Positions 33,428 to 42,467 of a stretch of DNA of 64,000 nucleotides are shown one piece after another. Source of the stretch: Deltaproteobacteria bacterium (GTDB lineage Bacteria; Myxococcota; JADLHZ01); assembly GCA_020848545.1 (NCBI GenBank), contig JADLHZ010000012.1:266277-330276 (forward strand), written 5' to 3'. The position numbers and the translations under genes are program-made. Position 1 is the first letter of the stretch. Each line of letters opens with the position of its first letter. The notes beneath the pieces are model-generated. The model saw nothing but the letters and a program-made list of their open reading frames with translations, did not search any database and was not told where the DNA came from.

Positions 33428-34675
33428 ATGTGGTCACGCAACCGGGCTGCCCTGGCTGCGATAACGAGCGCGATGCACACTGGCCCTACGCTTGCGGCAT
33501 GCTGGCCACCCCTTGCCCGCCCAGCACCCGCGAGACCGGCACTGGCCAGCCCGGCCGAGGTCGCCGCATGCGTGAATCCTCCCGATCCGTCGCAGCCGCT
33601 CACCCCTGCGCCCGCGCTCCTTGCGTGCACGGCAGCGGTCAGCGCCGCTTTGCCCGCCGCCGAGTTGCGCGCGCCAGCCGCCGCGAAATTGTCGCATTCG
33701 TTTCACGCTCTCTTGCGGCGAAACCTTCGCGGGCAGGGGCGTGGGGCAGGCGCAACGCTCGTCGTGCTGCGGCATGGGCGCGTGCTTGGTTCGGCGAGCG
33801 CGGGGTTCGCGGACATCAGCGCCAAGCGCGCCATTCTCCCGAGCACCGTCTTCGACCTGGCGTCCGTGTCGAAGCAGTTCACCGCCGTCGCCATCCTGCG
33901 CCTGGTCGAGCGCGGCGTGGTCAAGCTGGACCAGCCGGCGCGTGCTTGGATCCCGGAGTTGGCGGAGGGCAAGCCCCGGCCGCTGCTCGTGCGCGATCTG
34001 TTGAACATGACGTCGGGGCTCCCCGACTACACCGAGGCCTTCGAAGAAGAGGAGCTGCCTCACGTGGACAATCCTGCCGTCGCTCGCTGGGCTGCAAGCG
34101 TGCCCCGCCGTGCGGTCGGCGCGGCGCATCGCTATTCGAACACAGACTACGCGTTGCTCGCGCTGATCGTCGAGCGCGCCTCGGGGCGAACCTTCGCGGA
34201 CTTCCTGGCGGACGAGGTCTTGCGGCCCCTCGCGATGAACGACTCACGCGCCGAGGCGCGGCCCGGTCCATCCGTCGACCCTGCGCGCGCTCGGGGGTAC
34301 CGACCGCGCGGCGCGAGCTGGGTCGAGAGCCGCCTCGACGCTCCAACGGTAGGTGATGGCAACGTGTACTCGTCGGCGAGAGATCTCGGCGTTTGGTTGA
34401 GTCGTCTCGCCGCGGGCGAGGTCCTATCGCCGCGGCTGCTGGGTGAGGCCTGGCGAACTGGCGTCGACGACCGGGGACGCGCGCACGGTTACGGGTTCGG
34501 CTGGGCCGTCGACGGTCAAACCGTGTCGCACAGCGGCAGCTGGAACGGGACGTCGACCTACGTTGGCTATCACCGCGCCGACGGTTTCGCCGTCGTCGTG
34601 CTCTCCAACGACGAGTCGTTCGACGCTGAGTCGCTCGGCGAGACCGCCGTACGCATGGCCCGCAAGGCTCGTTAG
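33428..34675 (+). CDS. Serine hydrolase of the beta-lactamase/class C PBP fold
   Basis: A 415-aa protein from the ATG at 33428 (an ATG at 33473 is an alternative). After an Ala/Pro-rich N-terminal part that may be a signal or linker, the catalytic domain starts near residue 105 (TLVVLRHGRVLGSASAGFADI). Motif 1 is SVSK in FDLASVSKQFTA, motif 2 is YSN in HRYSNTDYALL, and motif 3 is the HSGSWNG near the C terminus in place of KTG, as in class C esterases and D-aminopeptidases. It may cleave D-amino peptides or esters; antibiotic resistance is not implied. Confidence 0.82.
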   Translation: MWSRNRAALAAITSAMHTGPTLAACWPPLARPAPARPALASPAEVAACVNPPDPSQPLTPAPALLACTAAVSAALPAAELRAPAAAKLSHSFHALLRRNLRGQGRGAGATLVVLRHGRVLGSASAGFADISAKRAILPSTVFDLASVSKQFTAVAILRLVERGVVKLDQPARAWIPELAEGKPRPLLVRDLLNMTSGLPDYTEAFEEEELPHVDNPAVARWAASVPRRAVGAAHRYSNTDYALLALIVERASGRTFADFLADEVLRPLAMNDSRAEARPGPSVDPARARGYRPRGASWVESRLDAPTVGDGNVYSSARDLGVWLSRLAAGEVLSPRLLGEAWRTGVDDRGRAHGYGFGWAVDGQTVSHSGSWNGTSTYVGYHRADGFAVVVLSNDESFDAESLGETAVRMARKAR

Positions 34676-34715
34676 TCTCATTCAGAGCGTCGCGGTGCCG
34701 TCCGGTCGTAGTCGT

Positions 34716-35333
34716 TCACTCCGGCTCGGGTTGGCAAAGGAAATAGCCGACGCCGCTGGCCGTCAGGCTGCCGAGCAACAGCCCGGCGCCTAGCACGGGT
34801 GCCACGGCGCCGAACGCGAGCAGCCCGAGCGGTACGCTCACCGCACCGACAGCCGCGATAGCGGCGAGCGATCGCTTGCGTGAAACCTCTTCGCTCGGAC
34901 CGAGCAAGCACACGCGCTCACTCTTGCCCGTCACCGCAAACTCCGCCAGCCGCGCTTGGATCGCCTCGCGCACTTTTTCGGCCGGAAGATCTTGCAGAAA
35001 CCAGTGTGAACACAACGAGCGGGCGTTGCCTGTCGCTTGCACCAGACCCTCGCTGCACAAGTACACCCCTTTGACGAGCTCGATCACCGGCATGAAGTCT
35101 CGGCTGGTGTTTTGCCGTGCGACACACAGCAGGAGCGACTGCGCGTCGGGGCCGGCGACGAGCTCCGCGATCGCTTCGCAATTCTCGCGGGCCGCCTGCG
35201 CCTTGGCCGCCTCTTCTGCCTTTCGGAGGCGGTGCGCGATTTCGCCTGCGGCACGCGCCTCGCGCTCGGCATCGTCGCGCGCTTGCGCAACCTCGATCGC
35301 TTTCGTCATCGCGTCGACCGCTAGATCTCTCAT
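34716..35333 (-). CDS. Unknown protein with coiled coil and two C-terminal membrane segments
   Basis: A 205-aa protein from the ATG at 35333 (a TTG at 35423 would add 30 residues). Residues 1-60 form a charged coiled coil (Ala/Glu/Arg-rich heptads). The middle has five cysteines among hydrophobic helices (LLLCVAR, YLCSEG, SLCSHW, RVCLLG), and the last 45 residues hold two short hydrophobic helices rich in Gly and Ala. No family is recognised. Confidence 0.6.
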   Translation of the reverse strand: MRDLAVDAMTKAIEVAQARDDAEREARAAGEIAHRLRKAEEAAKAQAARENCEAIAELVAGPDAQSLLLCVARQNTSRDFMPVIELVKGVYLCSEGLVQATGNARSLCSHWFLQDLPAEKVREAIQARLAEFAVTGKSERVCLLGPSEEVSRKRSLAAIAAVGAVSVPLGLLAFGAVAPVLGAGLLLGSLTASGVGYFLCQPEPE

Positions 35334-35456
35334 GCGGCGGTATCGGGTCTGGCGTCGCGCGCTTTGCGTCGGCGTCGTTGGGTGTCGTCCCTGATTGACA
35401 GGAATGTCGTCCGATCGAGACAACGCGTCATTCGCCGGCGCGTGAATGAAAGCAGG

Positions 35457-35762
35457 CTAAGGCGGCTTTCCGAGCCGCGTGAAGATGTCGTGCGCGGTGG
35501 CGTCGTCTTCGATGCCGCTCCCGGTGATCTTGGTGGCGAGCGCGGCGCAGACCCCGGCGGCGTCAGCGACGCCGCGCTGCTCCAACATCGCGACAAGCAC
35601 GCGCTCGAGCACCACCTTGATCTGCGCCGTGGTCACTTGAGCGGCATCGAGGCCTGCTTCTTTGAGCGCGATGCGCAGCGTGCCGCGAATCGCGGGGGGC
35701 GACAAGCTTGTCACATTTTCCAGCTCCCTCGCCGTCCAGTCAAAGGCGCGCGAATCAGCCAC
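35457..35762 (-). CDS. Small unknown helical protein
   Basis: A 101-aa protein. The GTG at 35762 is chosen because it overlaps the stop of the upstream membrane protein gene by 8 bp; an ATG at 35810 lies inside that gene. Helices such as IRGTLRIALKEAGLDAAQVTTAQIKVVLERVLVAMLEQRGV are visible. It is the last gene of the kinase-membrane protein operon. Function unknown. Confidence 0.55.
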   Translation of the reverse strand: MADSRAFDWTARELENVTSLSPPAIRGTLRIALKEAGLDAAQVTTAQIKVVLERVLVAMLEQRGVADAAGVCAALATKITGSGIEDDATAHDIFTRLGKPP

Positions 35763-36489
35763 CGACGCCCCCAAAGCGCCGGACGAACCAACGTGGCGGA
35801 GAGAAGGCAAGCCAGAGGCACACGCCCGATACGACGCCGACCCACGACGCGACGGTCATCACGTCACCGTCGCCGCGCAGTCCCATGCCCATGCTGAACC
35901 GCGTGTAGATGCTGAGCAAGTGGATGACGACGGCGCCCGTCGTGGCAACGCTGTAGAGAAGGACCCGATTGAGCACTTCCTTCGTCGTGAGACCGAAGAC
36001 GATCTGGCGCCGAAACGCCCGATACGCCGCCCAATTTCGCTCGGCGACGATCACGGCGCAGAGCGTTCGAAAGCAGAGGCCGAACATCAGGCGCGGCGTC
36101 GGCATGACGAGCGCGTCGTAGTCGTTGTGCACGCCGAGGCCGACCTCGACGGCGCCCACGAGCACGGCGAGCGCCGCGATCGTCGCGTACACGGCCGAAG
36201 CGACCGGCTTAGCGCGCGCGTAGGCCTCCCGTACGAACAGCGCCGACGCGGCGACGCCGATGTAGAGCGCAAGCAGGCCGGCCGCGAGGGAGGCGGCTCG
36301 CACCCGCGGGTCGAGCACCTCGATCGACCCGGCGACCTGGAAGAACACGAGCCCAAAAAACCCTGAGAAGAAGAAACCAGTCCCAAGAAAAAGCTCGGGA
36401 CGCCCGCGCGTCCTTCGCGCAAGCAACACGAGGCGCGCCGAGACGAGCAAGTTGAAGATCGCGAAGGCGGCTGCTCCGACGAAGCTCAC
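35755..36489 (-). CDS. Seven-helix membrane protein, unknown
   Basis: A 244-aa protein starting with GTG three bases after the kinase stop. Seven hydrophobic segments are visible, with aromatic-rich helices (LFLGTGFFFSGFFGLVFFQVAGSI) and RFSMGMGLRGDGDV between helices. The tight spacing to the hybrid kinase gene suggests a shared role in the same signal pathway, for example as a partner receptor. No family is recognised. Confidence 0.7.
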   Translation of the reverse strand: MSFVGAAAFAIFNLLVSARLVLLARRTRGRPELFLGTGFFFSGFFGLVFFQVAGSIEVLDPRVRAASLAAGLLALYIGVAASALFVREAYARAKPVASAVYATIAALAVLVGAVEVGLGVHNDYDALVMPTPRLMFGLCFRTLCAVIVAERNWAAYRAFRRQIVFGLTTKEVLNRVLLYSVATTGAVVIHLLSIYTRFSMGMGLRGDGDVMTVASWVGVVSGVCLWLAFSPPRWFVRRFGGVGG

Positions 36490-36492
36490 GCG

Positions 36493-39400
36493 TCACCCCA
36501 CCGCTTCTTGGCCGCGCGAGCGCGAATCCTGGCGCGCCCGGATCAAGGCGCGGATGGCCTGTTCGTCGAACGGCTTCTCGAGGTGCAGGTTCTTCGTGCG
36601 CTCGAGGAACGCCCGCGCGCCGTCGCTGAACGCACCACCGGTGACGAAGATCATCCGCTCGGCGGCGTCTTTGTGGGAGGCGGCGAGCTTCGCATGCAGC
36701 TCCATGCCGGTCATGTCGGGCATCATCAAATCGCAGAAGATCACGTCGAAGCGTTCGCCGGCCTCGATTCGCTCGAGGGCCGCGACTCCGCCGCCGGCGA
36801 TCGCCACATCATGATCGTTCGAGACGACGCGACGCAAGGCGGTCGCCACCGACGGCTCGTCGTCGACGATGAGAATCCGGCATCGAGACCCGCCGGGAGC
36901 CGGCGAGGCATCGGTCTTTTCCTGCGCGACAATCCGCTCGGGGGCGGCCGGGAGCCGCACACGAAACGTCGTTCCACGACCGACGGTGCTCGTGACCGAG
37001 ATGTCCCCACCGAGCGCCTGCACGATGTTGCGCGAGATCGACAGGCCAAGCCCGGTCCCCTGGCCGACTGGCTTGGTCGTGAAGAACGGCTCGAATACGC
37101 GCGAGAGGTGCTCGGGCGCGATGCCCGGCCCGGTGTCCTCGACGACGATGAAGACGTCGTGCCCATCGGTGTCGATCGATACGCGAATCTCGTTGTCAGC
37201 GGCCCGCCCCTCGGGGAGCGCCTGCGCGGCGTTGACCAGCAGGTTGAGCACCACCTGACCGAGCCGGGACTCGTTGGCGAGCACCGGCGGCACCGGGCGG
37301 TAGCTCTTGACCAAGCGCGCGCGGTGGCGAATCTCGTTCCACGCCATGTTGATCGAGGCCTCGGTCACCCGTTGCGCGGCCACCGGGGCGGCCACATCGC
37401 TGTCGCTGCGAGAGAAGGTCTTCAGATCGCGCACGACGTTGCGGATTCGTTCGGCGCCTTCGCGGGCATCAGCCAGGATCTCGACGAGCTCGCTGAGACG
37501 TCGGCCGGCATCGGCCGCCACCGCGTCGTCGACTGTTTGCAGTATACGCATCACCTGCGGCAGCTCACCGGCGATGAAATCGGCGTTGGCGATGACGTAG
37601 GCGAGCGGGTTGTTGATCTCGTGCGCGACTCCCGCCGCCAAGGTCCCCACCGACGCCATGCGCTCCGCTTGGGCGAGGCTCGTTTGCAGCGACTGCAGAT
37701 GACTCCTGTCGCGAACGGTCGCTTGCAGCAGCACCTTGCCGTGGATCTCCACTCGCGTGAACAACACCTCCGCCGGGAACAGTTCACCGGATACCCGTCG
37801 AAACGTCCAAGCAAAGAAGTGCGATCCATTGCGCTGGGCGATGGCCATGGCCTCTCGTGCGGCGGCGGCGGAGTCGCGACCATCGGGCTGCTGCTCGGGC
37901 GAGTACTGCCACATGGGGTGGTCGACGAACGCGGAAAGCTCCTGCGCGCCGAAGAGCGCCAGCGCCGCGCGGTTACCCGCGGTGAATTGCCAATCGGGAG
38001 GAGCCAACGTCATCAGCGCGTCGCGCGACGACTCGAAAAGCAGACGATGGCGCTCCTCGGATTCGCGCAGGACCGCGTCGAGCTCAACCCGTTGCGTCAC
38101 ATCGTCGTGGGCAACGATGACGCGGGCTCTGTCGTGGTCGCCAAAGCGCGCGACGCGGCACACGAACCACCGTGGCTTGTCTGGCGTGTGGCATGGGTAT
38201 TCTATTGTTCCGTGGGTCACCCGACCCGCGATCACGTTGCCGATGAGGGCCGCCGCGGCGGCGGCGACTTCGTCGTCTTTTCCGGCCGCGGCGCAGGCGC
38301 CGAGGTAGTTCGCCCCCTCGGCGGTGCTCTCTGGTTGGCCGCCATTTTGCGCCGCGAAGTCGCGCCAGGCGCGGTTCGTCGTCATGATCACGCCTTCGGC
38401 ATCGAGCACGGCGATGTTGGCGGGGAGCGCGTCGAGTGCCGCTCGCGCGAACACCGCGGTACGCGCGAGCTCTCGCGTTCGCTCCGCAACGCGACCCTCG
38501 AGCGCCACGTTGGCCGCCTCGAGCGAGGCACTGCTCTGCCGCAGCCTCTCTTCGACGATCTTGCGCGGCGTCACGTCGCTTTGAATGCTGATGAACGCGT
38601 TCAAGCCATCGCCACTGCGCATCGAAACGATCGTGGATTCGACCCAGAACAAGGTCCCGTCGCGAGCGCGATTGCATAGCTCGCCGTGCCAAGTGCGGCC
38701 GGCGAGAATCGTCGACCAGAGGTCAGCAAATAAGCTGGCCGGATGCTGCCTCGAGCTCACCTTGCGGTGGGTCTGACCGATGAGCTCGTCGCGTGACCAC
38801 TGGGAGATGGCGCAATACCTGTCGTTGACGTACTGAATGACGCCTCTGTCGTCCGTGATCGAGACGATCGCGTGCTCGTCGAGCGCGGCCTTCAGCTCCG
38901 CCAACTGCGCCATCGAGCGCTGACTCGAGGCGTCGCTGCGGTTCAGGCGGCCCGAGAGCGCCAAAACTATCGTCGTCAGAACGGAGGTGCCGACGAGCAC
39001 GACGCACGCGTCGGCGACCCGGCTCGTGAGAAGGTCATGCTCGACGACGAGCCCGCGAAAGCGCAGGAGCAGGATCGGAAGGATGAGCACGACCGGCAAG
39101 GCGCGGCGGGCGATGAGGCCACCGCGCGTCGGCGCCGTGAGCGTGCCGATAAAGCCGCGCTCCGGGCGTAAGAATGCGCTGCCAAGGGCCAGCCCGAACA
39201 ACCCGAGCGCGCCGAGGAAGGAGACCTCGGGCACCCGAGGCAGCTTCACGATCGAAGTGACGCCGAAGATGTAGCTGGCGATCGACAGCCAGGCAGCCGC
39301 AGCGGCCATGGCCGACAAGACCGGCGCCGGCCACAAGCCGCGCAGTGGACGATCAACGAGGAGCATGGCCGCGTTCACGCACAAGATGCCGGCCAGTGCG

Positions 39401-39780
39401 TTCGGCGCGACCTGACCGGCGGCCGGCGAGTGGTCCTCGACGAGGAGCTGATCGAGCCCGCTCCAACCGACGAGGTAGCCGATCAAGGAGAGTGCCGCGA
39501 AGGCGGCGACCGAGGCCGCGAGCGCCCTGGCGGCGAACAGGCGGCGCAGAGAGTCTGGACCGCGCACGGTCCCCTGGAGCACGAGCGCGACGCCGGTCGC
39601 GCACATCATCAGCGCCAAATTGAAGCGCGTCGCGGCCCAATCTGGGCGCACCTGCCGCAGAGCGTCGACATCGAGGAACCAACCCGCGAGGCCGGCCAGA
39701 CCCATGGCGACCCCAAGAACCCCGCCGAGCGGCGCGAGTTGGGACCACGTTGAACTACCGCTTGTCGTCTTCTCGCGCAC
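36493..39780 (-). CDS. Membrane-bound hybrid PAS histidine kinase with receiver
   Basis: A 1,095-aa kinase starting with GTG at 39780. The first 255 residues contain about eight membrane helices (MASE-like sensor region). Then follow PAS domains (about 285-410, 435-560 and 570-690), a His box GVAHEINNPLAYVIAN with the His near residue 720, the HATPase domain (LLVNAAQALPEGRA, DTGPGIAPEHLSR, GTGLGLSI) and a receiver (about 965-1,085) with its phospho-Asp in FCDLMMPDMTG. Membrane input is expected. Palindromic site b lies about 100 bp upstream, so the kinase may belong to the same regulon as the cluster to its right. Confidence 0.9.
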   Translation of the reverse strand: MREKTTSGSSTWSQLAPLGGVLGVAMGLAGLAGWFLDVDALRQVRPDWAATRFNLALMMCATGVALVLQGTVRGPDSLRRLFAARALAASVAAFAALSLIGYLVGWSGLDQLLVEDHSPAAGQVAPNALAGILCVNAAMLLVDRPLRGLWPAPVLSAMAAAAAWLSIASYIFGVTSIVKLPRVPEVSFLGALGLFGLALGSAFLRPERGFIGTLTAPTRGGLIARRALPVVLILPILLLRFRGLVVEHDLLTSRVADACVVLVGTSVLTTIVLALSGRLNRSDASSQRSMAQLAELKAALDEHAIVSITDDRGVIQYVNDRYCAISQWSRDELIGQTHRKVSSRQHPASLFADLWSTILAGRTWHGELCNRARDGTLFWVESTIVSMRSGDGLNAFISIQSDVTPRKIVEERLRQSSASLEAANVALEGRVAERTRELARTAVFARAALDALPANIAVLDAEGVIMTTNRAWRDFAAQNGGQPESTAEGANYLGACAAAGKDDEVAAAAAALIGNVIAGRVTHGTIEYPCHTPDKPRWFVCRVARFGDHDRARVIVAHDDVTQRVELDAVLRESEERHRLLFESSRDALMTLAPPDWQFTAGNRAALALFGAQELSAFVDHPMWQYSPEQQPDGRDSAAAAREAMAIAQRNGSHFFAWTFRRVSGELFPAEVLFTRVEIHGKVLLQATVRDRSHLQSLQTSLAQAERMASVGTLAAGVAHEINNPLAYVIANADFIAGELPQVMRILQTVDDAVAADAGRRLSELVEILADAREGAERIRNVVRDLKTFSRSDSDVAAPVAAQRVTEASINMAWNEIRHRARLVKSYRPVPPVLANESRLGQVVLNLLVNAAQALPEGRAADNEIRVSIDTDGHDVFIVVEDTGPGIAPEHLSRVFEPFFTTKPVGQGTGLGLSISRNIVQALGGDISVTSTVGRGTTFRVRLPAAPERIVAQEKTDASPAPGGSRCRILIVDDEPSVATALRRVVSNDHDVAIAGGGVAALERIEAGERFDVIFCDLMMPDMTGMELHAKLAASHKDAAERMIFVTGGAFSDGARAFLERTKNLHLEKPFDEQAIRALIRARQDSRSRGQEAVG

Positions 39781-39880
39781 GGCCGCCCCGATCCTTTGGT
39801 TAGAATCGACGGCCGCGCGCAGACGTTAAGTGACGGCAATATCGCGAGACCTCAACACCGTGGCGGCAAGACGCGCTTCA

Positions 39881-39904
39881 GTAATGGATACTTATATCTA
39901 CTGT
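39881..39904. promoter_or_regulatory. 24-bp palindromic operator, site b (upstream of the second hybrid kinase)
   Basis: GTAATGGA, eight bases, TCTACTGT. It shares the 19-base stretch GACGCGCTTCARTAATGGA with site c. Of the two flanking genes only the kinase (start 39780, minus) reads away from it; the other side is the 3' end of a gene. Confidence 0.6.
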
Positions 39905-39944
39905 AGACAAGGCTGCGACTTGGTTCGACGGTCCGCCGTCGATG

Positions 39945-41510
39945 CTACCGGCTAACCACGCTCGGCCGGCGATGCGCCACCTCGTCCGGCGTCGAGATCG
40001 CACGGAGCGCGCGCAGCTGTCGCTCGAAGCCCTTGCGCCGGCTGCGCCCCGCAAAGCGAAAGAGCCGCGGCAAATGTTGCCAGAAGACGCCGCCCCAACC
40101 GAGCGCGGAAAAGACGCGCTTCATGATCGCGGCTCGGGTCGGATCGAGCACGGTCTCGGCGTTGGTCATCCAGTTCGGATGCGCCGCCGCCGCGCCGACG
40201 AGCAGCGCGTAGAGCTCTTGCAGATCGAGCTCGGGCGAGACGTACCAAGATGGTTCGAAGAGCGGATCGTCCTCGACGAACCAGCCGCTGTCTTTGCAGT
40301 GGCGCTCGAGCGGCGTCCCCGCGTGGACGCGAATGCCGGTGGTGAAGAGCACCATGTCGGTTGGCGCGATGTGCTCCTCACAGAACGAGAGCGTCTCGCG
40401 CACGGTGTGCATCGTCTCCCCTGGGGCGCCGAACATGAAGAACCAATAGGTCGGCAGCCCGGCGTCCCGCAGCAGGCGCGCCGCACGCACCAAGGTCTGC
40501 CGGTTGAACCCTTTGGCGAGCGTCGCGAGCGTCGTGTCGGAGGCGCTCTCCGGCGTGCACATGACGTTCGCGAACCCGGCGCGGCGCATGAGGCTCAGCA
40601 GATCAGCGGTGAGCGCCGCTGGGTTCAGCCCCATGGTCGACAGCTCGACGGGCAAGGCGCGCCGCGCGAGCTCCTCGCAGAGCTCGAGCGCGTGACGCAA
40701 CGGCATGTTGAAGGTGGAGTCGACGAAGTCGACGCGCCGAACGCCGTGCCAGCGCACCACGTAGGCGATCTCGTCGACGACCTCTCTCGGCTCGCGCAGG
40801 CGAAACTCGCGGCCTTCGAGCTGATTATAGACGCAGTACGAGCACCGCTGATTGCAGCCGCGCTTGCTCTGGATGGGATAGGGAGCGCCAAGCGATGCGT
40901 AGCGCTCGAGATCGACCCAGCGCCAGGCGTGGCTGCGCACCGACGTGCAAAAATCCTGAGCGAGCGCGCGGCCGCTCGGTGGTTCGCCGCGGGCGTGGCG
41001 GCCGGTGTCGAGGATGACTCTGGCCTCAGTGGTGCCGCCGTCAGGGCGCAGCAGCCCCGGCACGGCATCGAGGCTGGCTCCGTGCTCGAGCGCGTCGGCG
41101 AGCGCGCCGATCGCCTCCTCGCCTTCGCCTACGATTGCATAGTCGGCGCCGAGGTAGCGCAGCGTGTCCCGCGGCGCGACGTTGACCCCGCTGCCGCCGA
41201 TCACGATCGGCGTCGTCGGGCGCGCGCGACGAACGGCGGCGATGACCGAGTCGCGGATCTCCTCGAGATAGAACACGGGCCGCTCGAAGTTGCAGTTGTC
41301 GATGTTGCGGACGGTGACGCCGACGAGATCCGGCGCGAGGGCGCGGGCGTGGCGCTCGACTGCCTGGCGCGGCCGCTTCGTGAACGCCAGATCGAGCACG
41401 CTGACGCGGTGACCGGCGCGATCCAACGCGCTCGCGACGATGCAGAGCCCGAGCGGCACGGTGGGCCAAGGCATGTGCTCGCGATTCGAATTGACGAGCA
41501 GAACGTTCAT
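39945..41510 (-). CDS. B12-binding-domain radical SAM protein
   Basis: A 521-aa protein of the BchE/methyltransferase-like radical SAM type. Residues 1-140 form a Rossmann-like cobalamin-binding domain (NREHMPWPTVPLGLCIVASAL, VIGGSGVNVAP, YLGADYAIVGEGEEAI). The usual B12 lower-ligand DxHxxG is not visible, so cobalamin may bind base-off or be absent. The [4Fe-4S] motif CNQRCSYC (C-x3-C-x2-C) is near residue 218. The last 120 residues are helical. The ATG at 41510 has a GGAG ribosome site. It starts next to operator site c and ends near site b. Substrate unknown; relatives modify lipids, tetrapyrroles or hopanoids. Confidence 0.85.
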   Translation of the reverse strand: MNVLLVNSNREHMPWPTVPLGLCIVASALDRAGHRVSVLDLAFTKRPRQAVERHARALAPDLVGVTVRNIDNCNFERPVFYLEEIRDSVIAAVRRARPTTPIVIGGSGVNVAPRDTLRYLGADYAIVGEGEEAIGALADALEHGASLDAVPGLLRPDGGTTEARVILDTGRHARGEPPSGRALAQDFCTSVRSHAWRWVDLERYASLGAPYPIQSKRGCNQRCSYCVYNQLEGREFRLREPREVVDEIAYVVRWHGVRRVDFVDSTFNMPLRHALELCEELARRALPVELSTMGLNPAALTADLLSLMRRAGFANVMCTPESASDTTLATLAKGFNRQTLVRAARLLRDAGLPTYWFFMFGAPGETMHTVRETLSFCEEHIAPTDMVLFTTGIRVHAGTPLERHCKDSGWFVEDDPLFEPSWYVSPELDLQELYALLVGAAAAHPNWMTNAETVLDPTRAAIMKRVFSALGWGGVFWQHLPRLFRFAGRSRRKGFERQLRALRAISTPDEVAHRRPSVVSR

Positions 41511-41557
41511 GGAGGCTCCTCACCGCGTCCGCGCAGGTGATCTGGCGACGCGCTTCA

Positions 41558-41581
41558 ATAATGGATATATATGTCCACTGT
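41558..41581. promoter_or_regulatory. 24-bp palindromic operator, site c (between radical SAM and deacetylase genes)
   Basis: ATAATGGA, eight bases, TCCACTGT. It lies 47 bp before the radical SAM start on one side and overlaps the apparent ATG of the deacetylase (41571) on the other, so the true deacetylase start may be a later codon such as the GTG at 41580. Confidence 0.7.
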
Positions 41582-42467
41582 GCCACAGTCGACCCCGAAG
41601 ATCACGGGCGCGCGGCGCGCCGCTCCGTGGGCGCGCGGCGCGCTCCTCCTCGTCTACCTGGGGCTCGGAGCGTCGTTGCTTTGGGCCAGCGGCGATCGCG
41701 CCCTCGACGACGCGCTGATCTCAGTGCTGGCGATTGGCCTCCTCGCGACGATCGGCGCGGGTGTCTTCGTGCTTCGCTCTGGCCTCTTCGCGAGGCCGAT
41801 CCTGGCCGGCCCGCCGAACGAGGGGCTCTTGGCGCTGACCTTCGACGACGGCCCGGACGAGCGAGAAACGCGCCGGGTGCTCGCGCTGCTCGAAGCGCGA
41901 GGACACCGCGGCACGTTCTTCGTGATCGGCGCGCGCGCCGCCAACGCGAAGGCGTTGCTCGAGGAGATCGTCGCGCGCGGTCACGGGCTTGCCAACCACA
42001 CGCACAGCCACACCTGGTCGCTGCCTCTTTGCTCGGTCCGGCGCGTCGTCGACGAGCTCGAGCGCACGCAGGCGATCCTTCGCGCTGCCACGCGCGCCAC
42101 ACCAGAGACTCCCGAGCCGCGCTGGCTCCGCCCGCCTGCGGGGATCATGTCACCGCGCATCGCAGTCGCCAGCGCGCTCTCTGGCCTCGAGCTCGTCGGT
42201 TGGTCGGCGAGCGCCCGCGACGGCACGCGCACGACTGTCCCGCGCGCCGTGCGGCGCCTGGCGCGGGCTGCGGTGCCCGGCGCCATCTTGGTGCTTCACG
42301 ACGGTATTGAACGCGGTGATCGAGCGCCCATCGCCGCCGCGGTCCTCGAAGAGCTCTTGCCTATCCTCGAGGCGCGTCGCCTGACGAGCGTGCCCCTCGA
42401 TCGACTGCTGCTCGGCGACACCGACGCCAAGCTCAGCGGCCGATCAAGCTCGCGCGATACGCGTTGA
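41571..42467 (+). CDS. Polysaccharide deacetylase (CE4) membrane protein
   Basis: A 298-aa protein. Two hydrophobic segments (about 22-42 and 46-68) anchor it in the membrane. The NodB domain begins with LLALTFDDGPDERETRRVL (catalytic base and metal Asp near residues 91-92), followed by NHTHSHTWS with the two metal His, RPPAGIMS and the C-terminal VLHDGI. It removes acetyl groups from N-acetylglucosamine polymers such as peptidoglycan or extracellular polysaccharide. Its 3' end overlaps the convergent lipoprotein gene by 35 bp. Start uncertain because the ATG sits in operator site c. Confidence 0.85.
   Translation: MSTVPQSTPKITGARRAAPWARGALLLVYLGLGASLLWASGDRALDDALISVLAIGLLATIGAGVFVLRSGLFARPILAGPPNEGLLALTFDDGPDERETRRVLALLEARGHRGTFFVIGARAANAKALLEEIVARGHGLANHTHSHTWSLPLCSVRRVVDELERTQAILRAATRATPETPEPRWLRPPAGIMSPRIAVASALSGLELVGWSASARDGTRTTVPRAVRRLARAAVPGAILVLHDGIERGDRAPIAAAVLEELLPILEARRLTSVPLDRLLLGDTDAKLSGRSSSRDTR

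Noticed and set aside
36509..38679. A 723-codon plus-strand frame opposite the second hybrid kinase
   Set aside because: Shadow of the kinase gene; no start signal and no motif.
39905..39944. A small gene driven rightward from site b
   Set aside because: Only 40 bp remain before the 3' end of the radical SAM gene and no frame is seen.
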